From Aurantimonas coralicida (GTDB taxonomy: Bacteria > Pseudomonadota > Alphaproteobacteria > Rhizobiales > Rhizobiaceae), in the NCBI GenBank assembly GCA_011050685.1, contig DRFF01000045.1, forward strand, positions 1 through 64,000: a DNA stretch of 64,000 nt, in the 5' to 3' direction. The first letter of the stretch is position 1, and each line of letters starts with the position of its first letter. Under the pieces are notes generated by a model. That model worked only from the letters and a program-made list of their open reading frames with translations, was not told the DNA's origin and made no database searches. Below, piece after piece: positions 19,750-29,026 of this stretch. The translations under genes were made by a program, and so were the position numbers.

Positions 19750-20220
19750 ATGACCATTCACACCGGCGGCTGTCAGTGCGGCGCGGTGCGGTTTCGCACC
19801 GAGATCGATCCGGCGAAGGCGTCGATCTGCCATTGCCGCATGTGCCAGAAGGCATTCGGCAGTTTCTATGCGCCTCTGGTTTCGGTGCGCGACCATAGTC
19901 TCGTCTGGACCAGGCGCGAGCCGAAGCGCTTCCAGTCGTCCAACCACATCCGGCGTGGCTTCTGCGAGGATTGCGGGACGCCGCTCACCTACGAGGCGCC
20001 GGACGGAGTGGCGCTCGCCATCGGCGCTTTCGACGATCCGGCGGCGATATCGCCAGTCATCCAGTACGGCGTCGAGGCGCGATTGCCCTATGCCGATCGT
20101 CTGGCGAGCCTGCCGTCGAGGGCGACCGAACAGGACGTGGACCCAACCTCGTTTCTCCACGACCTGGTCTCGTATCAGCATCCCGACCGTCCCGGCGACG
20201 ACGAGGCCGCGCCGGCTTAG
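19750..20220 (+). CDS. GFA (CENP-V/Gfa fold) family zinc protein
   Basis: 156 residues with all zinc ligands of the GFA family: GGCQCGAVRF, ICHCRMCQKAFGSFYA and FCEDCGTPLTYE. The family was named for a glutathione-formaldehyde activating enzyme, but most members have no proven reaction, so no substrate is claimed. GAGGAGGG is seven bases before ATG 19750. No formaldehyde-oxidising genes are adjacent. Confidence 0.9.
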   Translation: MTIHTGGCQCGAVRFRTEIDPAKASICHCRMCQKAFGSFYAPLVSVRDHSLVWTRREPKRFQSSNHIRRGFCEDCGTPLTYEAPDGVALAIGAFDDPAAISPVIQYGVEARLPYADRLASLPSRATEQDVDPTSFLHDLVSYQHPDRPGDDEAAPA

Positions 20221-20384
20221 TCGGGTCCCGACCACCGACCACCCATCCGCTGCCGGTTCGCTTCCGCTGCCAATCCGCTACCGAGCATCACCGAATCGGA
20301 TCGGTGCCATCATCGAAAAGCGGGTGTCGCCCCACGCGCCATCTGATAGACCGCCGTCATCCAACTCTTTCATCGAGCAGTCTC

Positions 20385-21293
20385 ATGCCAGCGGCCGACG
20401 CCGGATCGAACAAGGGCTTTGCCTATGCCCTGAGCGCCTTCGCGATCTGGGGACTGGTGATGCCCGTCTATATGAAGGTCCTAGATGCGGTGCCGCCGCT
20501 GGAGATCGTCGCGCACCGTATCCTGTGGGCGGTTCCCTGCGCCGCGCTGATCTTGTGGTGGCAAGGCGCACTCGGCTCCGTCTGGCGGTATTTCAGGGAC
20601 TGGCGGACACTGGCGCTGGCGGCGCTGACGGCCACGATCATCTCGATCAACTGGGGTGTCTATATCTACGCCATCGCGACCGACCGCACGGTCGAGGCGG
20701 CGCTCGGCTATTATATCAACCCGCTGGTCAATGTGCTGCTCGGCGCCATCGTTCTCGGCGAGCGACCGAACCGGCCGCAATCCTTCGCGATCGGGCTGGC
20801 GGTCGTCGCCGTCGTCATTCTCACCGTCAATGCCGGCGGTCTTCCCTGGATTTCGCTGGTGCTTGCCTTTTCCTTCGGCAGCTATGGTCTGTTGCGCAAG
20901 ATGGTGCCGGTCGGCGCAACCGAGGGTTTCTTCCTCGAAGTGGTGATCCTGGCGCTGCCGGCGCTGGCTGTCCTCCTGGTCTCGGGGGGAAGCCATTTCC
21001 TGGCGAGCGTCCGCGAGGCGGCGCTGCTTGTCGGAACCGGTCCGATCACCGCGATTCCGTTGATCCTGTTCGCGATGGGCGCACGAATGCTGCACTATTC
21101 GACGATCGGCATCCTGCAGTATGTCGCGCCGACGCTGATTTTTCTGACCGCCATCTTCATCTTCGGCGAACCGTTCAACATGTGGCAGTTCGTTGGCTTC
21201 GCCTTCATCTGGGCGGCGCTCGCCGTCTACACCTGGGCACTGTTTCAAAAGGGCAGGGCAGCACGGCGCGCCCCGCGGCCGCAGGGCATTTGA
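20385..21293 (+). CDS. rarD: RarD family EamA transporter
   Basis: 302 residues with ten predicted membrane helices in two EamA repeats. It matches RarD in FAIWGLVMPVYMKVLD, EIVAHRILWAVP, NWGVYIYAIATDRTVEAALGYYINPL (read in parts) and LHYSTIGILQYVAPT. RarD was first reported in connection with chloramphenicol sensitivity, and its physiological substrate remains unsettled. ATG 20385 matches homologues; the open frame to 19971 overlaps the GFA gene. Confidence 0.88.
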   Translation: MPAADAGSNKGFAYALSAFAIWGLVMPVYMKVLDAVPPLEIVAHRILWAVPCAALILWWQGALGSVWRYFRDWRTLALAALTATIISINWGVYIYAIATDRTVEAALGYYINPLVNVLLGAIVLGERPNRPQSFAIGLAVVAVVILTVNAGGLPWISLVLAFSFGSYGLLRKMVPVGATEGFFLEVVILALPALAVLLVSGGSHFLASVREAALLVGTGPITAIPLILFAMGARMLHYSTIGILQYVAPTLIFLTAIFIFGEPFNMWQFVGFAFIWAALAVYTWALFQKGRAARRAPRPQGI

Positions 21294-21327
21294 GCGGGCA
21301 CCATTCCTTGCCTGCTCAGGAAACCGG

Positions 21328-22878
21328 TCAGCCGCCGTCGGACCATGTCGTGCGGTAAAGATCGAGCCGGCGGTCGCGCAGATTGCGCACCGAGCCCTCG
21401 TAGCGGGCCCAGCCGAGGGTCGCCAGGTTCAGGTCGGCGACGGTCACCATCTCGACATTCTCCGAGGCTTCGGCGGCGATGCCGTCGCGGGCGAAGGGAA
21501 AGTCGCACGGCGTGAAGATACCGGACTGGGCGTATTCGATGTCGAGATTGTCGACATTGCCGAGATTGCCGGTCATGCCCGAGGTGACCACGTAGCACTG
21601 GTTTTCGATCGCCCGCGCCTGGCAGCAATAGCGCACGCGCAGATAGCCGTGGCGGGTATCGGTGTTGAACGGCACGAACAGGATGCGCGCGCCCTGGTCG
21701 GTAAGCCGTCGGGCGACCTCCGGGAATTCGGAATCGTAGCAGATCATCACGCCGATCGAGCCGCAATCGGTCTCGATCGTGTCGATCGGATCGCCGCCCT
21801 TGATCTGCCAATATTGCCGCTCGTTCGGGGTCGGGTGGATCTTCTCACGGGCATGGACCGAGCCGTCGCGCAGAAAGACGTAGCCGACGTTCTGGATGTC
21901 GCCGTCGTCGGTCTTGGTGGCGTGACTGCCGCCGATGATGTTGATGTTCCTGCGGATCGCCATGTCGGTCAGCCGCGCAACGAAGTCCGGCGTGTGCTCG
22001 GTCAACCGCTGGATCGCGGCCTCCGGCTTCAGTTCTTCGGCCTCGCAGGACAGAAGCATCAGCGTGAACAGCTCGGGAAACACGACGAAATCGCCGCCAT
22101 ATTCCGACGCGACTTCGACGAAATAGTCCACCGCGTCGTAGAAATCCTGCGGCTTTTCGATCCGCCGCGCCTTCATCTGGACGGTGACGACGCGCACCAC
22201 ATCCGGATTGCCGCGATTGACCGGCTGCTCCTGACGCAAAGGGTCGAAATAGGGGTTGCGCCAGACCATCAGCACGCCGTAGCCGCCGGAGGCGCGGTCG
22301 CTCGGATAATAATCCTTCAAAAGGGTTTCCGGCTCGAAGCCGGATTTCAGATGGAAGGAGGCGACCGGGTCCTTCACCTCGCTGGCCTTGACGGCCTCCA
22401 GATAGGCCTCGGGCGACGCATATTTCCTGGCGTTGCGCTGATAACCCGGCATCCGGCCGCCAAAAGCGATGCCCTTGAGATGCAGATCCTGGCAAAGCCG
22501 CCGCCGCGCGTCATAGAGGCGCTTGCCGATCCTCAGGCGTCGCCGGTCCGGATCGACACAGATTTCGGTTCCGTAGAGCCATTCCCCCCGGCGATCGTGC
22601 ATCGCCGCGTAACCGCCGCCGGTCACCTCCGCCCATGTGTGCTGACCCAGCGCCTTGTCCTCGGACAGGATCATGGTCGCGGCATAGCCGACGATCTCGC
22701 CCTCATAGGCGACGACGAACTGACCCTCCGGGAAGGCCGAGAGCTGTCCCAGAATCATGCCGCGCGTATAGGCCGGCTCGTCCTTGAAGACCTTGGCGGA
22801 GAGGGCGATGATGGCGGCGACGTCGCTCTTTTCGGCCGTCCGGATTTCAAGTTTCGGGGTCGAGCGTTTCTCGGCCAT
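21328..22878 (-). CDS. GNAT acetyltransferase fused to carbon-nitrogen hydrolase
   Basis: 516 residues. An N-terminal GNAT domain (about 10-190) contains the acetyl-CoA loop region VDPDRRRLRIGKRLYDARR. A C-terminal nitrilase-superfamily domain (about 225-500) has the catalytic triad Glu in FPELF, Lys in REKIHPTPNE and Cys in ICYDSEFPE. This two-domain form is known as a bifunctional GNAT/carbon-nitrogen hydrolase and the natural substrate is not established. ATG 22878 was chosen; ATGs at 22917 and 22935 are also in frame. It is probably monocistronic. Confidence 0.9.
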   Translation of the reverse strand: MAEKRSTPKLEIRTAEKSDVAAIIALSAKVFKDEPAYTRGMILGQLSAFPEGQFVVAYEGEIVGYAATMILSEDKALGQHTWAEVTGGGYAAMHDRRGEWLYGTEICVDPDRRRLRIGKRLYDARRRLCQDLHLKGIAFGGRMPGYQRNARKYASPEAYLEAVKASEVKDPVASFHLKSGFEPETLLKDYYPSDRASGGYGVLMVWRNPYFDPLRQEQPVNRGNPDVVRVVTVQMKARRIEKPQDFYDAVDYFVEVASEYGGDFVVFPELFTLMLLSCEAEELKPEAAIQRLTEHTPDFVARLTDMAIRRNINIIGGSHATKTDDGDIQNVGYVFLRDGSVHAREKIHPTPNERQYWQIKGGDPIDTIETDCGSIGVMICYDSEFPEVARRLTDQGARILFVPFNTDTRHGYLRVRYCCQARAIENQCYVVTSGMTGNLGNVDNLDIEYAQSGIFTPCDFPFARDGIAAEASENVEMVTVADLNLATLGWARYEGSVRNLRDRRLDLYRTTWSDGG

Positions 22879-22983
22879 GGGTTGGCGGGTCCTTGTCACG
22901 CGAGGGGAGAGCGGCATGGCCGTGTTTTCTCGCATCTAGGACGAAACCCCGCATTCGCAACCGCGCGACAGGGGGGCGGAAGA

Positions 22984-23589
22984 TCAAAGCCGCTCGATGA
23001 TCTCCAGCCGCCCTTCGTCGCCATTCACTGATGTCGCGGCGACAAGATGCGGCACGATGTCGGCGACGTCGTCGATGATAATCGGCCGAACCTGATGGGC
23101 GCGGTGCAGGAACCCTTCCTCGCTCATGTGGTCGAACAGCCGCGACAGGGGATCCCAGAAGCCGCCGATATTGGCGATGACAATCGGTTTTTCGTGCCGG
23201 CCCAATTGGCTCCAGGTGAGGATCTCGACCAGTTCCTCCAGCGTGCCGATCCCGCCGGGCAGAGCGACGAAGGCGTCCGATCGCTGAAACATCAGATGCT
23301 TTCGCTCGTGCATGTCCTCGGTGACGATCAGCTCGTCCAGCCGCTTCAGCTCGCGCTCGGTCGCCTCCATATCGATGAGGAAGCGCGGGATAATGCCGGT
23401 GACACCGCCGCCCGCCGCGATGACGCCTTCCGAAACGGCGCCCATGATGCCGCGGGTGCCGCCGCCATAGACGAGCCGCATGCCGGCTTCGCCGATCGCC
23501 GCGCCGAGCTTTCGCCCGCTATCGATATAAAGGGGATCGCGGCCCGCCGAGGAGCCGCAATAGACGCAGACGGATCGAATCGTGCTCAT
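22984..23589 (-). CDS. LOG family protein (cytokinin riboside 5'-monophosphate phosphoribohydrolase-like)
   Basis: 201 residues with the Rossmann fold and both LOG motifs: YGGGTRGIMG and LPGGIGTLEELVE, the second containing the catalytic Glu. Family members hydrolyse the N-glycosidic bond of nucleoside 5'-monophosphates; TIGR00730 is the matching group. Activity on cytokinin or AMP cannot be separated by sequence. ATG 23589 matches homologues. It is transcribed away from the protease/hydrolase fusion. Confidence 0.9.
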   Translation of the reverse strand: MSTIRSVCVYCGSSAGRDPLYIDSGRKLGAAIGEAGMRLVYGGGTRGIMGAVSEGVIAAGGGVTGIIPRFLIDMEATERELKRLDELIVTEDMHERKHLMFQRSDAFVALPGGIGTLEELVEILTWSQLGRHEKPIVIANIGGFWDPLSRLFDHMSEEGFLHRAHQVRPIIIDDVADIVPHLVAATSVNGDEGRLEIIERL

Positions 23590-23747
23590 GGTCGCGAGAG
23601 TCGGACGGGGGCGGGAGGAGGTCAAGCGGGAAGGGGCGCGCGGGGTGGACAATCGGTAAATGACGATCCAATATAGTATACGTCAGTCGTTTATTTGTTT
23701 GATCAATAAAAATTTCCTAGGGGTAGTTTCGATAAAGGAGTAGAGCC

Positions 23748-25808
23748 GTGACGAAAAAACCTCAGCAGAGCTCGCCGGAGTTATCCATCGCGCCAGATTT
23801 GACCGCGAACACTTCCAAAGAGAGTGGAGACATGGAAACGGTCTCTGCGGAAGACGCCGAGGCCAGACTACCCACCGATATACCAGAACTTCCAGAGCCA
23901 GATGTTCCCGCCGATGCCCCGCTAGCCGAGCCCGGCGTAATTAGGCTCGGAAATCGCGAGTTCATTGCTAGTCCGCAGACCTTTGCGGGTCGCAGGCTCG
24001 ATGTTCTCCCCGATCTTCCCGATATTCGCGATCGGATTTACCAACCGCACCTGAAGGCACTTCCCAACAGTATCTACCCGTCAATCGCGTTCAAAGTGCG
24101 CGATCAAGGTGCTTCTTCGAGTTGTACGGGATTTGCTCTTTCGCACATCATCGACTGTGTGACGCACAGGGAGATGCTAAAGGAAAGACCCCGTCGTGCG
24201 AGTGCGCGGATGCTCTATGAATTGGCCAAACGCAATGATGAATGGACAGGCACTGCCTACGAGGGATCAAGCATTCGGGGAGCGATCAGTGGATTTTATC
24301 GCAATGGCGTATGCGTGGAGAACCCTGCGGACGGCTCGAACGCCGAATGGATTCTAACCTACGAAAGGGCAAAAGAGGCGCGGGAAACAAGGCTTGGATC
24401 CTACTACCGTTTACAGCCTGACCTGTCTGATTATCATGCCGCTTTAAACGATGTCGGTGCGATTTATGCGTCGGCTCAGATTCATCAAAACTGGAATAAA
24501 CCCCTCAAAGGTCGCATCGAACCCAGCGGAGCGCCTGTGGGCGGACACGCCTTCGCGATTGTCGGCTACGATTCGGAAGGCTTCTGGATATTGAATTCCT
24601 GGGGCTCAACCTGGGGCGATGGGGGGATTGCCCATTGGCGGTACGAGGACTGGGCGGCGAGCGTCATGGACGCATGGGTTTTGCAACTCGGCGTACGGGC
24701 GCCAACTGCGTTTAGTGCCGCCCCGAAAAGTGCACCGTCCGCAATCTCGACGCCGCTGGTATCGTCCCCGCCTAACCGCGGAGACATCGTGGGACATTTC
24801 ATCAATATCGATGACGGTCGCTATATTACCGGCGGCCGATACGGTTCCCCAACTGCCGGTGAGATGGGCGAAACTGTCCGGCGGTTGAGCAAGCGAGATT
24901 CAAATTCTGGCAAAGGCTACGATCATTTGGTGATTTACGCCCACGGCGGCCTGAACACCTTGGATGACGAGGCAAGGCGCATAGCGACATGGAAGCGGCA
25001 CGATATTTTTGGCCGGAACCGAATCTACAATTTCCATTTGATGTGGGGGTCAGGTTTAGTCGACGAGGCCTTTGGTCCCCTGTCGGACATGCAGTCTGCG
25101 AGAGCTGCGGGTCTTATCGGCGACATCATCTTCGAGACCGGACCGGGAAAAGCGCTGGGCAGTCGTGCTTGGCGAAATATGAAGCAAGACGCGGTTGCCG
25201 CCTTCAGTGAAATTACAGGGTATAACGGCGGCTTCGTCGGCCCCGCCCCGCTGCTCGGTGGGCTAGACAAGGCCGAGCATCGTCCGATCGTGCATCTGGT
25301 CGGACACAGTGCGGGCTCCATCATACTGGGTCAATTTCTGGGTGCGCTTGGCCGGTTCAATTTAAAGAAATTTACTCTTGGCAGCATCCATCTGATGGCT
25401 CCAGCCTGCACCTCTGGTTTCTTCGATGAATTCTATGGCAATTACTTGAATGGAAACGGGGCGGTTGCACTAAAAGATAAAATTTATTTATACAATTTAA
25501 ATAAAAAACTCGAACTATCTGATACTGTTGCTATCAATGGCATTGGGTATGGGAGATCGTTACTCCATTTAGTGTCACGTTCTTACGAAGAAATGCCAAA
25601 CATGCCTCTCACGGGCATGGAATTATTCGCAGAAAATCTTCCGAAGTCCAAAAAACTTTCTGTAAATTATTCGAATAACGCCGCGACGAAATCAACCAGT
25701 CATGGCGGCTTTGATAATGATCCCGCTACGCTAACGACGATCATGTCTCATATAATTGGGGGCCCCGTTCCTAAACCGCCAAAAAAAGAAGAATTGCTCG
25801 GTTACTGA
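23748..25808 (+). CDS. Papain-like (C1) protease fused to an alpha/beta hydrolase
   Basis: 686 residues in one frame, with no signal peptide or membrane segment. Residues 1-65 are acidic, Pro-rich and probably disordered. Residues 85-315 form a C1-type protease with RDQGASSSCTGFA (oxyanion Gln120, Cys126), GGHAFAIVGY (His267) and ILNSWGSTWGDGG (Asn283). After a Ser/Pro linker (320-345), residues 390-660 look like an alpha/beta hydrolase with YAHGGLN and the nucleophile elbow VGHSAGS (Ser521). A later GFDND may supply the acid. The gene is clearly less GC-rich than its neighbours, most strongly at its end. The GTG start follows AAAGGAG. No immunity or secretion partner is adjacent. Its role is unknown. 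Confidence 0.8.
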   Translation: MTKKPQQSSPELSIAPDLTANTSKESGDMETVSAEDAEARLPTDIPELPEPDVPADAPLAEPGVIRLGNREFIASPQTFAGRRLDVLPDLPDIRDRIYQPHLKALPNSIYPSIAFKVRDQGASSSCTGFALSHIIDCVTHREMLKERPRRASARMLYELAKRNDEWTGTAYEGSSIRGAISGFYRNGVCVENPADGSNAEWILTYERAKEARETRLGSYYRLQPDLSDYHAALNDVGAIYASAQIHQNWNKPLKGRIEPSGAPVGGHAFAIVGYDSEGFWILNSWGSTWGDGGIAHWRYEDWAASVMDAWVLQLGVRAPTAFSAAPKSAPSAISTPLVSSPPNRGDIVGHFINIDDGRYITGGRYGSPTAGEMGETVRRLSKRDSNSGKGYDHLVIYAHGGLNTLDDEARRIATWKRHDIFGRNRIYNFHLMWGSGLVDEAFGPLSDMQSARAAGLIGDIIFETGPGKALGSRAWRNMKQDAVAAFSEITGYNGGFVGPAPLLGGLDKAEHRPIVHLVGHSAGSIILGQFLGALGRFNLKKFTLGSIHLMAPACTSGFFDEFYGNYLNGNGAVALKDKIYLYNLNKKLELSDTVAINGIGYGRSLLHLVSRSYEEMPNMPLTGMELFAENLPKSKKLSVNYSNNAATKSTSHGGFDNDPATLTTIMSHIIGGPVPKPPKKEELLGY

Positions 25809-25828
25809 GAATCTTCCTTACGGATTAT

Positions 25829-26587
25829 TCACAGAACCCCCGAAAATTCCTTGTCCACCGCCTGCAGCGTGTGTTCCGCCCACACCGCATCCCGCTCGGC
25901 CCGGGGCGCGTCGATCTCGTAGACGCCGCGCACGGCCGCCGGCCGCGCCGTCAGAAATACGATGCGGTCGGACAGTTGCAGCGCTTCCCTCAGATTGTGG
26001 GTGACCATCAGCGCGGTCGTCGGCCGGGCCGACCAGACCGTCATCAATAGCTCCCGCAGGCGGTTCGCGGTCATTTCGTCGAGCGAGACGAAGGGCTCGT
26101 CGAGCAGCAGCAGCGCCGGCTCGATGGCGAAGGCACGGGCGAGCGCGACCCTGCGCGCAAGGCCCAGCGACAGTTCGCCCGGATAGCGCGAGCGCATCTC
26201 ATTCAGGTCGAGAATGGCAAAGAGATCGTCGAGATCGGCGCCGGCCTTCGCCTCGGGCAGCGCCAGCCGGACGTTCTGCTCGACCGTGCGCCAAGGCAGG
26301 AGCCGCGGCTCCTGGAAGACGGCGGCGACGCGGCCGTTCTCGTCGGGCAGGCGGACATGGCCGGAAAAGTCGGTGTCGAGACCGAGGATGATCCGCAGCG
26401 TCGTCGTCTTGCCGCAGCCGGACGGACCGATCAGCGTGGTGAAGCTGCCGGGCGGCGCCTGGAACGCGATCTCGGCGATCGCCCGCACTTCAGCACCGTC
26501 GACCGCGTGGAACGTCTTGTCGCGGACGAGGACGTCAAGCGGGCCGGATACGCCAGCGGGTGGAATAGGCTTCGAGCGGTTGGACAA
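25829..26587 (-). CDS. ABC transporter ATP-binding protein (SsuB/TauB/NrtD type)
   Basis: 252 residues with Walker A GPSGCGKTT, a Q loop (AVFQEPRLLPW), a signature that reads LSLGLARRVALARAF, Walker B ALLLLDEPF and the H-loop His in MVTHNLREA. The LSLGL in place of LSGGQ is the usual variation of this nitrate/sulfonate/taurine group. The start is uncertain (TTG 26587, overlapping the permease gene by 53 bases). It is the last gene of a three-gene operon with permease and binding protein. Confidence 0.88.
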   Translation of the reverse strand: MSNRSKPIPPAGVSGPLDVLVRDKTFHAVDGAEVRAIAEIAFQAPPGSFTTLIGPSGCGKTTTLRIILGLDTDFSGHVRLPDENGRVAAVFQEPRLLPWRTVEQNVRLALPEAKAGADLDDLFAILDLNEMRSRYPGELSLGLARRVALARAFAIEPALLLLDEPFVSLDEMTANRLRELLMTVWSARPTTALMVTHNLREALQLSDRIVFLTARPAAVRGVYEIDAPRAERDAVWAEHTLQAVDKEFSGVL

Positions 26588-27338
26588 GCAGGAACTCGAT
26601 CAGGAGCATTATGGCGACGAAGGCCAGCGTGTAGGCGAGAATGGCGGCCACGTCGAACAGCTGGAAATACAGATAGATCTGGAAGCCGACGCCGTTCGAG
26701 CGGCCGAGGAGTTCGACCACCAGCGCGATTTTCCAGATCAGCGCGATGCCGGAGCGGGACGCCGCGGCGAAATAGGGCTGCAACTGCGGGAGCACCACAT
26801 GGCGCATCGTCTTTGCCGGGCCGAAGCGGTAGACGGACGCCATCTCGCTGAGGTTGCGGTCGAGGGCGCGGGCGCCCTCGCGCATCGTCACGACGACGTT
26901 GGGGATCTTGTTGACGGCGATGGCGCCGATGGCGGCAGCCTCGTTGAGCCCGAACCAGATATAGGCAAGGACGATGACGACCAGCGCCGGGACGTTGAGG
27001 AACAGGATCACCCAGGGATCGAAGAACCGGTTGGCGTCGCGGTTAAGGCCGAGCGCAATGCCGATCGCCGCGCCGATCGCCATGGCGAGCACGAAGGATA
27101 CGGCAACGCGAAACAGCGTCATCGCCAGATGAAAGAATAATTCGCCGGTCTTCGCGTCGCGCCAGAAGGCGTCGAGCACGGCGGGCGGCGCCGGCAGGGC
27201 GCGGCTGTCGGCGAAGACCGCCACGACCCACCACAGGACGAGCAATCCGGCCAGCGACAAGAGCGTCATCAGGGCCGGGCCAGCAGCGCGAGCCACGCGG
27301 CGGCGCCCGCTTGCCACGGCGGGACTGTCAGCCGCCAT
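26535..27338 (-). CDS. ABC transporter permease (SsuC/TauC type)
   Basis: About 267 residues with six predicted membrane helices and the ATPase-contact loop EMASVYRFGPAKTMRHVVLP (EAA loop). It belongs to the BPD_transp_1 family of nitrate/sulfonate/bicarbonate importers. ATG 27338 overlaps the stop of the binding-protein gene by 11 bases. The frame is open to 27461 but that part lies inside the upstream gene. It would form a homodimeric channel with the ATPase at 25829. Confidence 0.88.
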   Translation of the reverse strand: MAADSPAVASGRRRVARAAGPALMTLLSLAGLLVLWWVVAVFADSRALPAPPAVLDAFWRDAKTGELFFHLAMTLFRVAVSFVLAMAIGAAIGIALGLNRDANRFFDPWVILFLNVPALVVIVLAYIWFGLNEAAAIGAIAVNKIPNVVVTMREGARALDRNLSEMASVYRFGPAKTMRHVVLPQLQPYFAAASRSGIALIWKIALVVELLGRSNGVGFQIYLYFQLFDVAAILAYTLAFVAIMLLIEFLLVQPLEAYSTRWRIRPA

Positions 27339-28311
27339 CGGCAAGGCCGGGCCAGTAGGTGCCCTCGGCCAGCTCCGTGGACGGTCCGACGAGCTTTTCT
27401 CCGCCGATCCCGGCAAGCAGCCGGTAGAGCGTCCTCGCATCGGCTTCTTCCTCCGCGGCACTGCGGGACGGGATGCCCTCGCGGTAGCGATCGCGCAGGG
27501 TTTGCAGCGTCTTCTCGTCCTCGGCCTTGGTCAGGGGGGCGACGATATCCCATTCCTCGTCGGATGATGCGAGCAGCGCTTTCGTCGCCTTGTCGGCGGC
27601 GAGGAAGCCCTCGATCGCCTTGGGTTTCTCTTCGGCGAAGCTGTCGTGAAACACCCAGCCGAGCGCCGCGACCGGACCCGACGTTCCCATCTGGATGGCC
27701 GCATCGGTCCCCGAAATCAGCGTGCGAAATCCTTCCGCCTCAAGGCGCGCGGCGTAGTGCCAAAAATTCAGGACGGCGTCGAGTTCACCGGACTGCGCCT
27801 TGGCCATGAGCAGCGGTGGCGCGCCGAAAACCACGTCGTTTTCGCTCGCCAGGTCGATCCCGTATTTCTTTTTGGCAAGCGCCTGGATCAGCAGCCAGTT
27901 CTTGTCGAGCGGCCCGCCGGCGACTCCGATTGTCTTGCCTTTCAGGTCGCCGAGAGACTTCATGTCGCTGTCACCGGCCACCATCATCGAGCCGACCGAT
28001 GTCGAATAAGGCGCGAAGGTGAAATCCGCGCCGGCCGCCCGCAGGCGCGAGACCCAGAGCCAGTCGGAGACGATGATATCGACGCCGCCCGCCTGCAGCG
28101 CGACGTTGGAAGCATCCTCGCCGGCGAAGGGAACGATCTCCACATGGACACCGTTCGTTTCGTCAAGCCCGTTGCGGGTCATGGCGTCGAGCGCCCAGTT
28201 GACGGTGCCGTATTTGAGCACGCCGACGCGAATTTTTTCCTGGGCCATCGCGCCGGTCAAGAAAACCGCGAGCAGCAAGGCGGCGCCCAGCGCCGAGCGA
28301 AGCCAAGCCAT
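27328..28311 (-). CDS. ABC transporter substrate-binding protein (NMT1/SsuA-like)
   Basis: 327 residues with a signal peptide (MAWLRSALGAALLLAVFLTG, cut after AMA). A periplasmic type II binding fold follows: KIRVGVLKYGTVNWALDAMT, GGVDIIVSDWLWVSRLRAAG, then LKGKTIGVAGGPLDKNWLL. It resembles the nitrate/sulfonate/taurine group, but the substrate is not shown. No desulfonating or other catabolic enzyme lies nearby. ATG 28311 has GGGAGGA eight bases upstream. It is the first gene of the operon. Confidence 0.88.
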   Translation of the reverse strand: MAWLRSALGAALLLAVFLTGAMAQEKIRVGVLKYGTVNWALDAMTRNGLDETNGVHVEIVPFAGEDASNVALQAGGVDIIVSDWLWVSRLRAAGADFTFAPYSTSVGSMMVAGDSDMKSLGDLKGKTIGVAGGPLDKNWLLIQALAKKKYGIDLASENDVVFGAPPLLMAKAQSGELDAVLNFWHYAARLEAEGFRTLISGTDAAIQMGTSGPVAALGWVFHDSFAEEKPKAIEGFLAADKATKALLASSDEEWDIVAPLTKAEDEKTLQTLRDRYREGIPSRSAAEEEADARTLYRLLAGIGGEKLVGPSTELAEGTYWPGLADGG

Positions 28312-28435
28312 GATGGCGATCCTCCCAATCATGTTTCTAACAATGCCCTGATCCGAGAGCATAGCACGTGCTGCCGGCGCGACGCGTCGACGCCAAGGAT
28401 CGGGAAAATGTCCCCATCGCGACAGACGCGGCGTG

Positions 28436-29026
28436 TCAGGAACGCGCGTCGATCGCCTCGGCGATCTCGTCGGCCATCTTCAGCAGTCTTACGATCACCG
28501 GAACCGCGAGCGCGACGATCGAGCGGTCCTGTCCACGCGCTCGCTGGGCCTCGCGGACTTCCTCGACGATCGCCCCGACCGCCGGGATGAAGCGGATCGC
28601 CAGGGAGATCGCCAGGCTCACCTTGCCGACATCGAAACCGAAGCGGGCAAGGGGGCTGAGCGCTTTTTCGATCACCGCAACGAGGTCGGCCGTGCGTGTT
28701 GTCAGTGTGACCAGGGACGCGGCGAGGATCAGGGCGGCGAAACGCAGGACAAGAAGCAGCGCCGCGGAGAGGTCGACCAGCCAGAGCTGCGCCGCGAACA
28801 GGATGGCGAGAACCCAGAGAACCGGGCGGATCTGGGCGAAGGCGGCACGGGCCGGAATGCGTGCCAGCGCGTAGCCGGCAAGGACTATGACGAGCGCAAT
28901 AGCCGCGAGCCACACGTCGTCGATGGCGAAGAGGACGGTTCCGAGGACGAGGAGGGCGATGAGCTTTAGCGACGCGCGGACACCGTGGACGGGGCTCGAA
29001 CCCGGCCGGTAGAGACCCGCGATCAC
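28436..29026 (-). CDS. bioN: Biotin ECF transporter transmembrane protein BioN
   Basis: 196 residues of the EcfT/CbiQ family. It has hydrophobic helices in the first half and the coupling helices with an ARG-type motif (REAQRARGQD), which contact the ATPase. It couples ATP hydrolysis by BioM to biotin transfer by BioY. The start overlaps the bioM stop by four bases (ATGA). It is the last gene of the bioY-bioM-bioN operon; the gap after it (28312-28435) is an AT-poor spacer with no gene. Confidence 0.9.
   Translation of the reverse strand: MIAGLYRPGSSPVHGVRASLKLIALLVLGTVLFAIDDVWLAAIALVIVLAGYALARIPARAAFAQIRPVLWVLAILFAAQLWLVDLSAALLLVLRFAALILAASLVTLTTRTADLVAVIEKALSPLARFGFDVGKVSLAISLAIRFIPAVGAIVEEVREAQRARGQDRSIVALAVPVIVRLLKMADEIAEAIDARS

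Noticed and set aside
21193-23031. 612-codon plus-strand open frame opposite the GNAT-nitrilase gene
   Set aside because: It mirrors the minus-strand gene with intact catalytic motifs and has no recognisable domain of its own.
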